From an uncultured Nocardioides sp. (lineage in GTDB: Bacteria > Actinomycetota > Actinomycetes > Propionibacteriales > Nocardioidaceae): 64,000 bases of DNA. Below are positions 29,165 to 37,706 of this stretch, piece by piece (position 1 is the first letter of the stretch; each line of letters begins with the position of its first letter). Both the position numbers and the translations under genes were made by a program. The notes under the pieces are model-generated. The model was not told the origin of the DNA, ran no database searches, and was given only the letters and a program-made list of their open reading frames with translations. The stretch covers positions 171,193 to 235,192 of the forward strand of contig NZ_CANKYS010000007.1 in the NCBI RefSeq assembly GCF_947488025.1, read 5' to 3'.

Positions 29165-29535
29165 GTGACATGACCGCCACCGGCGTACGCCCCGCCCCCG
29201 ACGCCGCCACCAGCCTGCGCCGGGCGTGGTGGTCGCTGCTCGGCTTCGTCGTGACCTTCTTCCTCGCCTTCGCGGTCGGGGAGGGCCTGGCCTCGGCGCT
29301 CGGCCACCCGACGGGTAGCGCCGAGACTGCCGAGTGGTGGGTCATGGTGCTCGCCGGGGTGCCGGCACTCGTCGTCTTCGCGCTGCCCGCCGTGCTGGCG
29401 GTGCACTACGGGCGCCGGGCGGTGCGGCTCGGCGAGTCCCGCGGTCGCTACCCGATCGTCGTCGCGCTGGTCGTCGCGGGCGGCTTCGTGCTGCTCAACC
29501 TCCTCTCGGGCATCCTGGTGCTGCTCGCGGGGTGA
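29161..29535 (+). CDS. small three-helix membrane protein
   Basis: A 124-residue protein with helices at about 22-45, 60-80 and 97-122, a Glu in the first (AVGEGLASAL) and an HYGRRAVRLGESRGRYP loop on the cytoplasmic side. GTG is set by the overlap with the preceding gene. Function unknown; likely partner of that protein. Confidence 0.55.
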   Translation: MSDMTATGVRPAPDAATSLRRAWWSLLGFVVTFFLAFAVGEGLASALGHPTGSAETAEWWVMVLAGVPALVVFALPAVLAVHYGRRAVRLGESRGRYPIVVALVVAGGFVLLNLLSGILVLLAG

Positions 29536-29730
29536 GGTCGTCGTACGCCGCACGTGTGGCGGTTGTGGCCCTCAGGACGCTGGTTCGGGGGCCAGACCTG
29601 CCGCACGTGCGGCGGTGGTGGAGCGCGGCGCGGCCGGCGTACGACGTCCCGGTCAGCGGTGGCGGACCGACATTCCGCGGCCCGGGAGTGTGGGTGGGCC
29701 ACCGCTCGAGCAGCAGATCCGGCTCAGGTC
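29536..29730. repeat. non-coding region with nested inverted repeats
   Basis: With the repeat copy beside it this is a gap of about 300 bp without a gene. CGTCGTACGCCG (29539-29550) and CGGCGTACGACG (29635-29646) are a perfect 12-bp inverted repeat. Between them CCGCACGTGTGGCGG and CCGCACGTGCGGCGG recur, the second containing a 12-bp palindrome. No coding signal. Confidence 0.5.
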
Positions 29731-29841
29731 GTCTCAGATTTCGACGCGGCCGTCATGACCTCGTGCCTCGGTCGTGGGCCTTGCTCAATCTGGCCGGCCC
29801 CACGCCGCGAGCTCCTTCGTCGCTCGCAGCTGGCCGTCTCA
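29731..29841 (-). repeat. dispersed hairpin element, copy 2
   Basis: Begins at the disA stop (TGAGAC on the minus strand) and runs to GCGTCGAAATC. Stem CATGACC (29754-29760) / GGTCGTG (29770-29776). A second TGAGACG lies just past the GTCGAAATC end, so the element is flanked by a short direct repeat. Confidence 0.7.
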
Positions 29842-30921
29842 GATGTAGCGCTCGGTGATGCTCGACTCGGCGAGGCGGGAGAGGCCCTCGCGGACGCTGC
29901 GGGCGCGGAGCTCGCCGACACCCTCGACGGCCTGGAGGTCGTCGATGCCGGCGGAGAGCAGCTGCTGGAGGCCACCGAAGTGGTCGACGAGGCGGTCGAC
30001 GACGGCGGCGGGGAGGCGGGGCACCTTGGCGAGCAGCCGGTAGCCCCGCGGCGCGACGGCGGCGTCGAGGTGCTCGGCGCCGCCGAGGCCGATGGCGCGG
30101 GCCACCGAGGCCGGGTCGACGAGCTCGGTGGGGGAGAGCGCCTCGAGCTCGGCGATGTGGGACGCCGGGCTGGCCTGGCGGCGTCGGCCGCCGGGGAGGT
30201 AGTCGCGGACGACGAGGTCGCGCTCGGCATCGACGCCGGTGACGAGCTCCTCGAGCTGGAGGGACAGCAGGCGTCCGTCGGTGCCGAGCTCGAGCACGTA
30301 GTCCTCGATCTCGCGCGCGATCCGGATGACCATCTCGAGGCGCTGGGCCACGACCGCGACGTCGCGCACGGTGACGAGGTCCTCGATCTCGAGGGCCGAC
30401 AGCGTCGCGGACACCTCGTCGAGGCGCAGCTTGTAGCGCTCGAGCGTGGCGAGCGCCTGGTTGGCGCGTGACAGGATCTTGCCGGAGTCCTCGAGGACGT
30501 GGCGGATCTCGCCGACGTAGGCCGCGATGATCTGCATCGACTGCGACACCGAGATGACCGGGTGGCCGGTCTGCTTGGCGACGCGCTCGGCGGTGCGGTG
30601 CCGGGTGCCGGTCTCCTCGGACGGGATCGTGTGGTCGGGCATCAGGTGGACCGCGGCCCGGTGGACCCGGGTGATGTCCTTGTCGAGGATGATCGCGCCG
30701 TCCATCTTGGCCAGCTCGCGCAGGCCGGTCGCGGTGAAGGGAACGTCGAGGGTGAAACCGCCCGTGGCGATGGACTCGACGGTCTTGTCCTGGCCGAGCA
30801 CGATCAGCGCGCCGGTGCGCCCGCGCAGGATCCGCTCGAGCCCGTCGCGCAGCGGTGTGCCCGGTGCGATCGAGGCCAGGGTCGCGCGCAGCCTCAGCTG
30901 CTCGTCGATGCGCTCTGCCAC
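29839..30921 (-). CDS. disA: DNA integrity scanning diadenylate cyclase
   Basis: Makes c-di-AMP from two ATP and scans DNA for branched lesions. About 360 residues. The cyclase domain has MDGAIILD (DGA motif, near 70) and GTRHRTAERV (RHR motif). A helical spine is followed by helix-hairpin-helix repeats (LLAKVPRLPAAVV, LQAVEGVGELRA) for DNA. GTG 30921 is preferred to GTG 30933, since GGAGG lies 5 nt upstream of the former. The TACACT box near 30973 is a possible -10. Downstream of radA, as in M. tuberculosis. The stop starts repeat copy 2. Confidence 0.93.
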   Translation of the reverse strand: MAERIDEQLRLRATLASIAPGTPLRDGLERILRGRTGALIVLGQDKTVESIATGGFTLDVPFTATGLRELAKMDGAIILDKDITRVHRAAVHLMPDHTIPSEETGTRHRTAERVAKQTGHPVISVSQSMQIIAAYVGEIRHVLEDSGKILSRANQALATLERYKLRLDEVSATLSALEIEDLVTVRDVAVVAQRLEMVIRIAREIEDYVLELGTDGRLLSLQLEELVTGVDAERDLVVRDYLPGGRRRQASPASHIAELEALSPTELVDPASVARAIGLGGAEHLDAAVAPRGYRLLAKVPRLPAAVVDRLVDHFGGLQQLLSAGIDDLQAVEGVGELRARSVREGLSRLAESSITERYI

Positions 30922-31015
30922 GGGTCCCTCCACGTGCTCTCTCCTCGGGCGCCCCCGTGCGCCATCGGGTGAAGTGTAGGGGTGGGCGGACCCGATCGAG
31001 CGATCCTTTCCGTCC

Positions 31016-31034
31016 GGCGGCGCCGCGGCGCCGC
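31016..31034 (-). terminator. possible radA terminator
   Basis: A self-complementary GC tract, CGGCGCCG twice in a row, lies just after the radA stop. No T-run, so only a weak case. Confidence 0.3.
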
Positions 31035-31042
31035 TCGGCCCG

Positions 31043-32440
31043 TCAGAGGGGCGAGACGAGGTCGAGGGTGAGCAGCGCGCCCACGACGTCGTTGACCTCC
31101 ACCACCCGGAGGCCGTCGACCACGCGTCGGGAGGGGATCCCGCGCTCGCTCGGGAGGGCCTTTCCGCGGGGCACGACGGCCACCTTGAAGCCCAGGCGGG
31201 ACGCCTCGGCGATGCGCTGCGGCAGGTCGCGCACCCGGCGCAGCTCGCCGGCCAGGCCGATCTCGCCGATGGCGACGGCGCCCCGCGGCGGCGGCAAGCC
31301 GAGGTGGGAGCTGGCCACGGCGACCGCGATGGCCAGGTCGGCGGCCGGGTCGTGGAGCTTGGCCCCGCCGACGGTGGCGACGAAGGTGTCGCTGCCGGCG
31401 ATGCGCAGGCGGGCGTGGCGCTGCAGCACCGCGAGGACCATGTCGACGCGCGAGGACTCCACGCCCGAGACGGTGCGGCGCGGCCTCTCCAGCGGGGACG
31501 GGGTCAGCAGCGCCTGCACCTCCGCCAGCAGCGGGCGGCGACCCTCCATCGTGACCGCGACGCAGGTGCCGGAGACGTCCTGGGTGTGGTGCTCGACGAA
31601 CAGTCCGGTCGGGTCGGTCACGGCAGCGATGCCCTCCGAGGAGAGGTCGAAGCAGCCCACCTCGTCGACGGGGCCGTAGCGGTTCTTCATCGCCCGGACC
31701 ATGCGGAAGCGGGAGTTGCGGTCGCCCTCGAAGTGGAGGACCACGTCGACGAGGTGCTCGAGGACCCGCGGCCCGGCGATCGAGCCGTCCTTGGTGACGT
31801 GGCCGACGAGCACGGTGGTGATGTTGCGGGTCTTGGCGACCCGGATCAGCGCGGCCGCGACCTCCTTGACCTGGGTCACCCCGCCGGGCACGCCGTCGAT
31901 GCCCGAGGCGCCGATGGTCTGCACCGAGTCGACGACCAGCAGCGTCGGGCGTACGTCCTCGATGTGGGTGAGCAGCGCCCCCAGGTCGGTCTCGGCGGCG
32001 AGGAACAGCTCGTCGTGCACCCCACCGGTGCGGTCGGCGCGCAGCCGCACCTGGGCGGCCGACTCCTCGCCGGTGACGTAGAGGGTGCGCTGCCGGGTGC
32101 GCGCGGTCTGCGCCGCCACCTCGAGCAGCAGGGTGCTCTTGCCGACGCCGGGCTCGCCGGCCAGCAGGATCGCGGCCCCGGGCACCAGCCCGCCGCCCAG
32201 CACGCGGTCGAGCTCGGGCACGCCGCTGGAGCGTGCGACCGACTCGGTGATGGCGACCTGGCCGATGGGCACCGCCGGCGTCGAGACCGGGCCCGCCGCG
32301 GCGCGCAGCGTGGGAGCGCCCGCCTCGGCGACGGACCCCCAGGCCTGGCACTCCCCGCAGCGGCCGACCCACTTGGCCGTCTCCCACCCGCACTCGGAGC
32401 AGCGGTAGGAGGAGCGGGTCCGAGCGGTCTTGGTCGACAT
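31043..32440 (-). CDS. radA: DNA repair protein RadA (Sms)
   Basis: RecA-like branch-migration helicase. The 465-residue protein starts with a four-Cys zinc finger (CSECGWETAKWVGRCGEC, about 13-30), Walker A GEPGVGKSTLL near 97, the RadA KNRYGP motif near 255, and a C-terminal Lon-protease-like domain (PRGKALPSERGIP). Start ATG 32440 follows TAGCGT at leaderless spacing. Precedes disA on the same strand with a 121-nt gap. Confidence 0.94.
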   Translation of the reverse strand: MSTKTARTRSSYRCSECGWETAKWVGRCGECQAWGSVAEAGAPTLRAAAGPVSTPAVPIGQVAITESVARSSGVPELDRVLGGGLVPGAAILLAGEPGVGKSTLLLEVAAQTARTRQRTLYVTGEESAAQVRLRADRTGGVHDELFLAAETDLGALLTHIEDVRPTLLVVDSVQTIGASGIDGVPGGVTQVKEVAAALIRVAKTRNITTVLVGHVTKDGSIAGPRVLEHLVDVVLHFEGDRNSRFRMVRAMKNRYGPVDEVGCFDLSSEGIAAVTDPTGLFVEHHTQDVSGTCVAVTMEGRRPLLAEVQALLTPSPLERPRRTVSGVESSRVDMVLAVLQRHARLRIAGSDTFVATVGGAKLHDPAADLAIAVAVASSHLGLPPPRGAVAIGEIGLAGELRRVRDLPQRIAEASRLGFKVAVVPRGKALPSERGIPSRRVVDGLRVVEVNDVVGALLTLDLVSPL

Positions 32441-32447
32441 GGACCCC

Positions 32448-32453
32448 ACGCTA
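32448..32453 (-). promoter_or_regulatory. radA -10 box, leaderless type
   Basis: TAGCGT on the minus strand, 7 nt before the radA ATG. Confidence 0.5.
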
Positions 32454-32535
32454 GGTGAGCCCACCGACACCGCGGTGCCCGCCGCGCACGGCGTACTCAC
32501 CCGTCGGGCGGGCGTGCGCGCGGGCGCCCGGGGCT

Positions 32536-32572
32536 TATGCTCACCTCGATTGGATCGATCTAGGTCGATCGG
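32536..32572 (+). promoter_or_regulatory. promoter and operator-like repeats of the LacI-family gene
   Basis: TATGCT (32536-32541) is a -10 candidate. Just downstream, GATCGATC (32553-32560) is an 8-bp palindrome flanked by CGATTG and GTCGATCG, giving three related GATC/CGAT half sites where a LacI-type repressor could bind over the start of transcription. Confidence 0.4.
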
Positions 32573-32583
32573 GAGGGGGAGCC

Positions 32584-33627
32584 ATGGCGCGCAACGAGCA
32601 CCGGAGCGGGAGCACGCTGCCCGTGACCCCGCCGACCCTGGCCGACGTCGCCGAACGCGCCGGCGTCTCGCGCCAGACGGTCTCCAACGCGGTCAACAAC
32701 CCCGACCTGCTGCGCCCCGACACCCTCGAGCGTGTGCGCCAGACGATCGCCGAGCTCGGCTACTCGCCCAACCGCGCCGCCCGCAACCTCCGCACCCGTA
32801 CGTCGTCGCTGATCGGCCTGCGGTTCGCCCCCGCCCAGGAGGGCACGGCCAACGCGGCGATGGACCGCTTCGTGCACTCCCTCGTCGAGGCCAGCGAGGA
32901 GGTGGGCTACCACGTCCTCCTCTTCCCCGGCGACGACGAGGACCCGGTCGGCGGCTACGACAACCTGCTGCGCTCGACCGCGGTGGACGCGTTCGTCGTC
33001 ACCGACACCTACCTCGGCAACCCGCAGGCCGCATGGCTGACCCAGCAGCGGGCCCCCTTCGTCGCCTTCGGTCGACCGTGGGAGGACGACGTGGCCCGCC
33101 ACGTGTGGGTGGACGTCGACGGCGCCGCGGGCATCGCGCTCGCCACCCAGCACCTCATCGACCGCGGCCACACCCGCATCGCGTGGATCGGCTGGCGCAA
33201 GGACTCCCCGATCGGTGAGGACCGCCGCTCCGGGTGGGTCCGCACCATGCACCAGAACGGCCTGTCCACCACGGGCCTGGCCTCGCGCGTCGAGGACGTC
33301 GTGCACAGCGGCGCCGAGGCGGCGGCCGTCCTGCTCGACGAGTCCGCGCCGACGGCGTTCGTCTGCGCCTCCGACACCCTCGCGATGGGGGTGCTCCACA
33401 CGCTGTGGATCCGCCAGCTCGCGCCCGGTCGCGACATCGCCGTGGTCGGCTTCGACGACTCGCAGGTCGCTCAGGTCTACCCGGTGGGCCTCACGTCCGT
33501 ACGCCAGCCGCTGGAGGACGTGGCGGTCGAGATCATCCGCACCATCCGGGCGCTGCTGACCCACCAGCCCGTCGAGACGCGCGGCGTCCTCCTCGAGCCG
33601 ACGCTGGCGATCCGCGAGTCGAGCTGA
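32584..33627 (+). CDS. LacI-family transcriptional regulator
   Basis: A 347-residue repressor. The helix-turn-helix TLADVAERAGVSRQTVSNAVN is at about 18-38 with hinge YSPNRAARNLRTRTSS. The periplasmic-binding-like core follows, including FVVTDTYLGNP, GHTRIAWIGW and FVCASDTLAMGVLH. The ligand is unknown; most LacI proteins sense sugars. No sugar operon adjoins it, so it may act at a distance and on its own promoter. A GGAGGGGGA ribosome site precedes the ATG. Confidence 0.88.
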   Translation: MARNEHRSGSTLPVTPPTLADVAERAGVSRQTVSNAVNNPDLLRPDTLERVRQTIAELGYSPNRAARNLRTRTSSLIGLRFAPAQEGTANAAMDRFVHSLVEASEEVGYHVLLFPGDDEDPVGGYDNLLRSTAVDAFVVTDTYLGNPQAAWLTQQRAPFVAFGRPWEDDVARHVWVDVDGAAGIALATQHLIDRGHTRIAWIGWRKDSPIGEDRRSGWVRTMHQNGLSTTGLASRVEDVVHSGAEAAAVLLDESAPTAFVCASDTLAMGVLHTLWIRQLAPGRDIAVVGFDDSQVAQVYPVGLTSVRQPLEDVAVEIIRTIRALLTHQPVETRGVLLEPTLAIRESS

Positions 33628-33634
33628 GCCCGGC

Positions 33635-34336
33635 TCAGAAGCGCCGCCACCAGAGGTTGACCGCGTAGTCGACCTCGGTGCCGGCGTGGGACGCGAGGGC
33701 CTCCTCGGCAGCGGCGGGTGGCAGCTCGATGCGGACGACGGACTCGAGGTCCTCGCGGGAGCCGAACGACCAGCCCATGTCGATCGGCCGGCGCTGCCAG
33801 CCGTGCATCGACCAGAACCGCTCGACCGCCTCGGGGTCGACCTCGGGGAAGCCGCGGCGGAACCAGCGGCCGAAGGTCGAGCGGGTGGGGTCGTTGTCGA
33901 TCACGAACGCCGTGCCCCCGCGACGTACGACCCGGTCGAGCTCGCGCAGGCCCGGCTCCGAGCCGGGACCGAAGAAGTAGGCCCAGCGGGCGTGGACCAC
34001 GTCGACGGACGCGTCGGGCAGGGGCAGGGCCTGGGCGCCGCCCTCGAGGACGCGGACGTGGGCGAGCGAGCGCGTACGACGGCGGGCGAGGGCGACGAGG
34101 GGCGGGTGCGGCTCCACGCCGACCACCTGCGCCGCCGAGCGGGCCCACAGCGGCAGGTGGAAGCCGGTGCCGCAGCCGACGTCGAGGAGCGTGCGCCCGG
34201 CCCAGTCGTCGATCTCGCGCATCGCGGTGGCGATGCGGTCGTGGGGGTCGGCGGCGCGGTTCTCGAGCTCGTAGAGCTCGGGGGTGTTCCAGATGTTCGG
34301 GGACGGCCGAACACTCGATTTCGACGCGCCCGTCAC
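33635..34336 (-). CDS. class I SAM-dependent methyltransferase
   Basis: A 233-residue protein with SAM motif I LLDVGCGTGFHLPLW (about 50-64), VVGVEPHP, and ALPLPDASVDVVHARWAYFF as the later motifs. The only usable start (GTG 34336) lies inside copy 3 of the dispersed element, so the first 8-10 residues are encoded by repeat DNA; family members usually begin at about the SPNIWNTPELYE segment. Substrate unknown. Convergent with the LacI gene. Confidence 0.75.
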   Translation of the reverse strand: MTGASKSSVRPSPNIWNTPELYELENRAADPHDRIATAMREIDDWAGRTLLDVGCGTGFHLPLWARSAAQVVGVEPHPPLVALARRRTRSLAHVRVLEGGAQALPLPDASVDVVHARWAYFFGPGSEPGLRELDRVVRRGGTAFVIDNDPTRSTFGRWFRRGFPEVDPEAVERFWSMHGWQRRPIDMGWSFGSREDLESVVRIELPPAAAEEALASHAGTEVDYAVNLWWRRF

Positions 34337-34421
34337 GACCTCGTGCCTCGGTCGTGGGGCTTGCTCAATCTGGCCGAGCCCACGCGTCGAGCTCGTTCCT
34401 CGCTCGCCGCTGCTCGTCTCA
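34317..34421 (-). repeat. dispersed hairpin element, copy 3
   Basis: Begins at the stop of the VOC gene (TGAGAC on the minus strand) and ends GCGTCGAAATC. Stem CACGACC (34334-34340) / GGTCGTG (34350-34356), perfect. Its far end supplies the start codon of the methyltransferase gene. Confidence 0.72.
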
Positions 34422-35057
34422 GATGCGGACGAGCCCGTTGGGGGTCTGCAGCTGGACGGCGACGATGCCGGGGGTGCCGTTGGGGGCGACCCACTCGACC
34501 TTCACGTCCTCCAGCGGCGCCTCGACGGTCTCGCCGAGCCACTCGCTGACCCGCTGCGGGTCACCGGCGATCTCGAGGCAGGCGAGGGAGAAGTCACCGG
34601 TCGCGCCGTTGCTGGGGTGCAGGTCGGAGGAGGACTCCCACTGGATGAAGAAGGGCAGCTGCGGGTCGGACAGCAGGCCGTTGACGCCGATCTGCTGCCA
34701 CAGCAGCTCGGTGCCGTCGGGACGGCGGCGGTTGCCCTTGACCGCCTCGCGACCGAGGCGGGCCTCGATCGGGGCGATGTCGGCGACCGAGACGACCCAG
34801 CCCATCCAGCCGCCGCCGAGGGCGGAGCGGGCACGGACGGCCTGGCCGAAGGGGGCCTTGTCGCTGGCGGGGTGGTCGAGGACCTCGACGATCTCCATGT
34901 AGATGTCGCCGGCCAGGGGCAGGGTCATGTTGCGGGTGCCGAAACGGGGGTGGATGCCGCCGTCGACGAAGTCCGTACCGAGCAGCCCCCCGATGCGCTG
35001 GGCGGTGCTGGCAAGTCCATCAGGTCCGGCGGCGAAGCTGACGTGGTCCAGGCGCAT
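34419..35057 (-). CDS. VOC/glyoxalase-like protein
   Basis: A 212-residue protein. MRLDHVSFAAGPDGL at the start and later FIQWESSSDLHP are as in glyoxalase-like (vicinal oxygen chelate) DUF proteins; VEVLDHP and a His/Glu metal set are plausible. ATG 35057 is chosen because this strand opens the fold; ATG 35081 would add 8 residues. It follows the EboF-like gene after 58 nt and may be read from the same operon or from a promoter at the palindrome 35108-35121. Function unknown. Confidence 0.6.
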   Translation of the reverse strand: MRLDHVSFAAGPDGLASTAQRIGGLLGTDFVDGGIHPRFGTRNMTLPLAGDIYMEIVEVLDHPASDKAPFGQAVRARSALGGGWMGWVVSVADIAPIEARLGREAVKGNRRRPDGTELLWQQIGVNGLLSDPQLPFFIQWESSSDLHPSNGATGDFSLACLEIAGDPQRVSEWLGETVEAPLEDVKVEWVAPNGTPGIVAVQLQTPNGLVRI

Positions 35058-35107
35058 GACCAGATTCTGGTCCGCGAGCATGGGGGCCTTGACACCGGGG
35101 TCCGGTT

Positions 35108-35121
35108 TCTTGACGTCAAGA
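35108..35121. promoter_or_regulatory. 14-bp perfect palindrome
   Basis: TCTTGACGTCAAGA covers the stop codon of the EboF-like gene and lies about 50 bp before the VOC gene start. A regulator site or processing point; no T-run for a terminator. Confidence 0.45.
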
Positions 35122-36486
35122 CGTGCTGGCGAGCCTCAGCATCAGGTCGCGCACGTCGGTCGCGGGCACCGACCCGGCGACCGCTCCCGGCGTGCTGCAC
35201 ACGAGCATCGGGCCGAGCGTCGGGTCCTTCGGCAGGCGTCCGTGCGTGCCCCGCACCGGCGACGGGTCGAGAGGCACGACCTTCATCGCGTAGCGCAGGC
35301 CGGCCATCTTCTTCGCGAGGGTGAGGCCGGCCTTGAGCTTGACCGCCTTGTCCTCGGGGTCGAAGAACAGCTCGGCCGGGTCGTAGCCGGGCTTGCGGTG
35401 GATCTCCACCCCGCGGGCGAAGTCGGGCGCCCGGGCGTCGTCGAGCCAGTAGTAGTAGGTGAACCACGCGGTCTCGTCCGCGACCAGCACCAGGTCGCCG
35501 GAGCGCTCGTGGTCGAGGCCGTACGCCGCCTGGGCGCTGCGGTCGAGCACCTGGTCGACGCCCGGCAGGTCGGCGCACAGCCCGCGCACGGTCTCGAGGT
35601 CGGCGGGGTCGTCGACGTAGACGTGGGCGACCTGGTGGTCGGCGACCGCGAAGGCCCGCGAGGTCCAGGGGTCGAGGTACTCCATGCCGTCCTGCGTGTA
35701 GACCTCGAGCATCCCGCTGCGGCGGAGCATCCGGTTGATGTCCACCGGCTGGTCGGCGTCGGTGATGCCGTACTCCGAGAGCACCAGCACGGTGACGCCG
35801 GTGCGCTCGGCGTCGTCGAGGAGCGGCGCCAGCGCGGCGTCGATCTCCTGGGCCGCCCGCACGGCCTCGTCCGAGTCCGGCCCGAAGCGCTGGAGGTCGT
35901 AGTCGAGGTGCGGGACGTAGCAGAGCGTGAGGTCGCTGCGCGGCATCAGCCGGCGGGTGGCGGCGATGATCCACTCGCTGGAGGCGATCGCGGCGGTCGG
36001 TCCCCAGTAGGTGAACAGCGGGAACTCGCCGAGCGCGCCGACGAGCTCGTCGTGCAGCTCGGGCGGGCGGGTGTAGCAGTCCGGGGCCTTCTTGCCGTCG
36101 GCGTAGTAGATCGGCCGCGGCGTGACGGTGTAGTCGGTCGTCATGCCCATGGCGTACCACCAGCAGACGTTGGCGACGGTGTAGTCGGGGCGCTCGCGCT
36201 GGATCGTCTCCCACACCTTCTCGCCCTCGACGAGCTTGTTGTGCTGGCGCCAGAGGAACACCTCACCGAGCTCGCGGAAGTACCACCCGTTGCCGACGGC
36301 GCCGTGCCCCGACGGCGGCAGGCCGGTGAGGAAGGTCGACTGCACCGAGCACGTCACGGCGGGGAGGATCGGCTCGAGGGTCGCCTGCGAGCCCTGGTCG
36401 GCGAGGCGGCGCAGCCGCGGCATGTGCCTGAGCAGGTCGGGGGTGAGGCCGACGAGGTCGACGACGAGCAGCTTGGGGTGGGCCAC
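35116..36486 (-). CDS. EboF-like alkaline-phosphatase-superfamily phosphodiesterase
   Basis: A 456-residue protein of the nucleotide pyrophosphatase/phosphodiesterase branch. LLVVDLVGLTP has the first metal Asp, PAVTCSVQSTFLTGLPPSGHG carries the nucleophile Thr, and GNGWYFRE, DLTLCYVPHLDYD and VLVLSEYGITD add metal-site residues. No signal peptide, so cytoplasmic. Equivalent to the last gene (EboF) of ebo operons, where the phosphatase is assumed to act on a phosphorylated metabolite. GTG 36486; 48 nt after the EboE-like gene. Confidence 0.75.
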   Translation of the reverse strand: MAHPKLLVVDLVGLTPDLLRHMPRLRRLADQGSQATLEPILPAVTCSVQSTFLTGLPPSGHGAVGNGWYFRELGEVFLWRQHNKLVEGEKVWETIQRERPDYTVANVCWWYAMGMTTDYTVTPRPIYYADGKKAPDCYTRPPELHDELVGALGEFPLFTYWGPTAAIASSEWIIAATRRLMPRSDLTLCYVPHLDYDLQRFGPDSDEAVRAAQEIDAALAPLLDDAERTGVTVLVLSEYGITDADQPVDINRMLRRSGMLEVYTQDGMEYLDPWTSRAFAVADHQVAHVYVDDPADLETVRGLCADLPGVDQVLDRSAQAAYGLDHERSGDLVLVADETAWFTYYYWLDDARAPDFARGVEIHRKPGYDPAELFFDPEDKAVKLKAGLTLAKKMAGLRYAMKVVPLDPSPVRGTHGRLPKDPTLGPMLVCSTPGAVAGSVPATDVRDLMLRLASTS

Positions 36487-36534
36487 GGTTGGCGTCCTGT
36501 CTGGGAGGTGGGGGGTCTGGTGGTCGGGGCGGTG

Positions 36535-37704
36535 TCAGTCGAGGGGGGTGAGGCCGAGCCCGACGAGCTCGTCGCGCACCCACGCCAGCTCGGCGGCCAG
36601 CCCGGCAGCCAGGGCGTCGTCGTCGGCGGGGGCGCCGTCGGGCAGGACGGACCAGGTGTAGGTCTCGACCTCGAGGTGGTCGGTGCGGGCGGTGTCGCCG
36701 CCGAGCAGGGCGGCGAGCGAGGCGCGCAGGTCGTCGCGGCTGTTGCGTAGCGGCGGGGCCGGGTCGGCGTGGACCGGCACGTGGAAGTGCACCCGCCACG
36801 GCGACCGGTCGTCGAGCGGACGGCGGCCCTCGAGCGCGTCGGGCAGGTCGTCGCGCGAGGCGAGCCGCTGGCCCACGCGCTGGCGGACCTGGTGCAGGAA
36901 GCGGTCCTCGGAGTACGACGTCAGCGCGGCGCGGGCGGCGGGATCGGCGGGGTCGTCGACGACCAGCGCCGCGGCGGGCTGCACCTTGACCACGTCGAGG
37001 CCGGCGGCGTCGAGGCGGGTGAGCGCGTCGGTCGCGTCCTCGAAGCCGACGGCGAGGTGGCACAGGTCCAGGCAGACGCCGATGCGCTCACGGTCGGCGG
37101 AGTCGAGTCGGTCGACCGCCTCGGCGATCGTCTCCACGACGCAGCCGGGCTCGGGCTCGAAGGCCACCCGGATCGTGCGGCCCGTGTCGGCCTCGACCTC
37201 GGCCAGTCCCTCGGCGAGGGCCTTGATCTGCAGCTCGGCCTGCGCCTGGCGGTCGGCCAGCCACGGCGCACGCCAGGCCAGCGGGAGGGTCGAGATGCTG
37301 CCGCGCACGGCGTCCTCGGGCAGCAGTGCGGCGAGCACGCGCGCGACGTCGAGGGTGTAGTCGAGCCGGGCGCGCTCGGCCCAGGTCGGGTGGTAGACGC
37401 GCTTCTTGACGACCTCGTCCTGGAAGGCGGCGTAGGGGAAGGCGTTGAGGGTGACGATCTCGACGCCGTGCTCGTCGATCGCGTCCCGCAGCCGGGCGAC
37501 GGCGTCGAGGTCGGAGGCGAGCCGGCGCGCGGCGGCCGCCGGGAGCCACATCCCGAGGCCGACGCGGTCGGTGTCGAGGTGCTGGCGCAACCGGTCGCCG
37601 TACGTCCCCACCTGGGCGACGAGCCCGTCGACGTCCTCGGCGGGCAGGACGTTGGTGCCGTAGCCGAGGTGGACGACGGTGCCGTCGGGGTGCTGCAGCC
37701 TCAT
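36535..37704 (-). CDS. eboE: EboE-like TIM-barrel metabolite-traffic protein
   Basis: A 389-residue xylose-isomerase-like TIM barrel. HLGYGTNVLPAEDVDGL opens it; ETVTLNAFPY-like VEIVTLNAFPYAAF, FEPEPGCVVETI and CLDLCHLAVGFED carry Glu/Asp/His metal ligands, then KVQPAAAL and FHVPVHAD. The match is to the EboE family known from cyanobacterial, algal plastid and bacterial ebo operons. The ATG is 2 nt after the EboB stop. Confidence 0.82.
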   Translation of the reverse strand: MRLQHPDGTVVHLGYGTNVLPAEDVDGLVAQVGTYGDRLRQHLDTDRVGLGMWLPAAAARRLASDLDAVARLRDAIDEHGVEIVTLNAFPYAAFQDEVVKKRVYHPTWAERARLDYTLDVARVLAALLPEDAVRGSISTLPLAWRAPWLADRQAQAELQIKALAEGLAEVEADTGRTIRVAFEPEPGCVVETIAEAVDRLDSADRERIGVCLDLCHLAVGFEDATDALTRLDAAGLDVVKVQPAAALVVDDPADPAARAALTSYSEDRFLHQVRQRVGQRLASRDDLPDALEGRRPLDDRSPWRVHFHVPVHADPAPPLRNSRDDLRASLAALLGGDTARTDHLEVETYTWSVLPDGAPADDDALAAGLAAELAWVRDELVGLGLTPLD

Positions 37705-37706
37705 CG

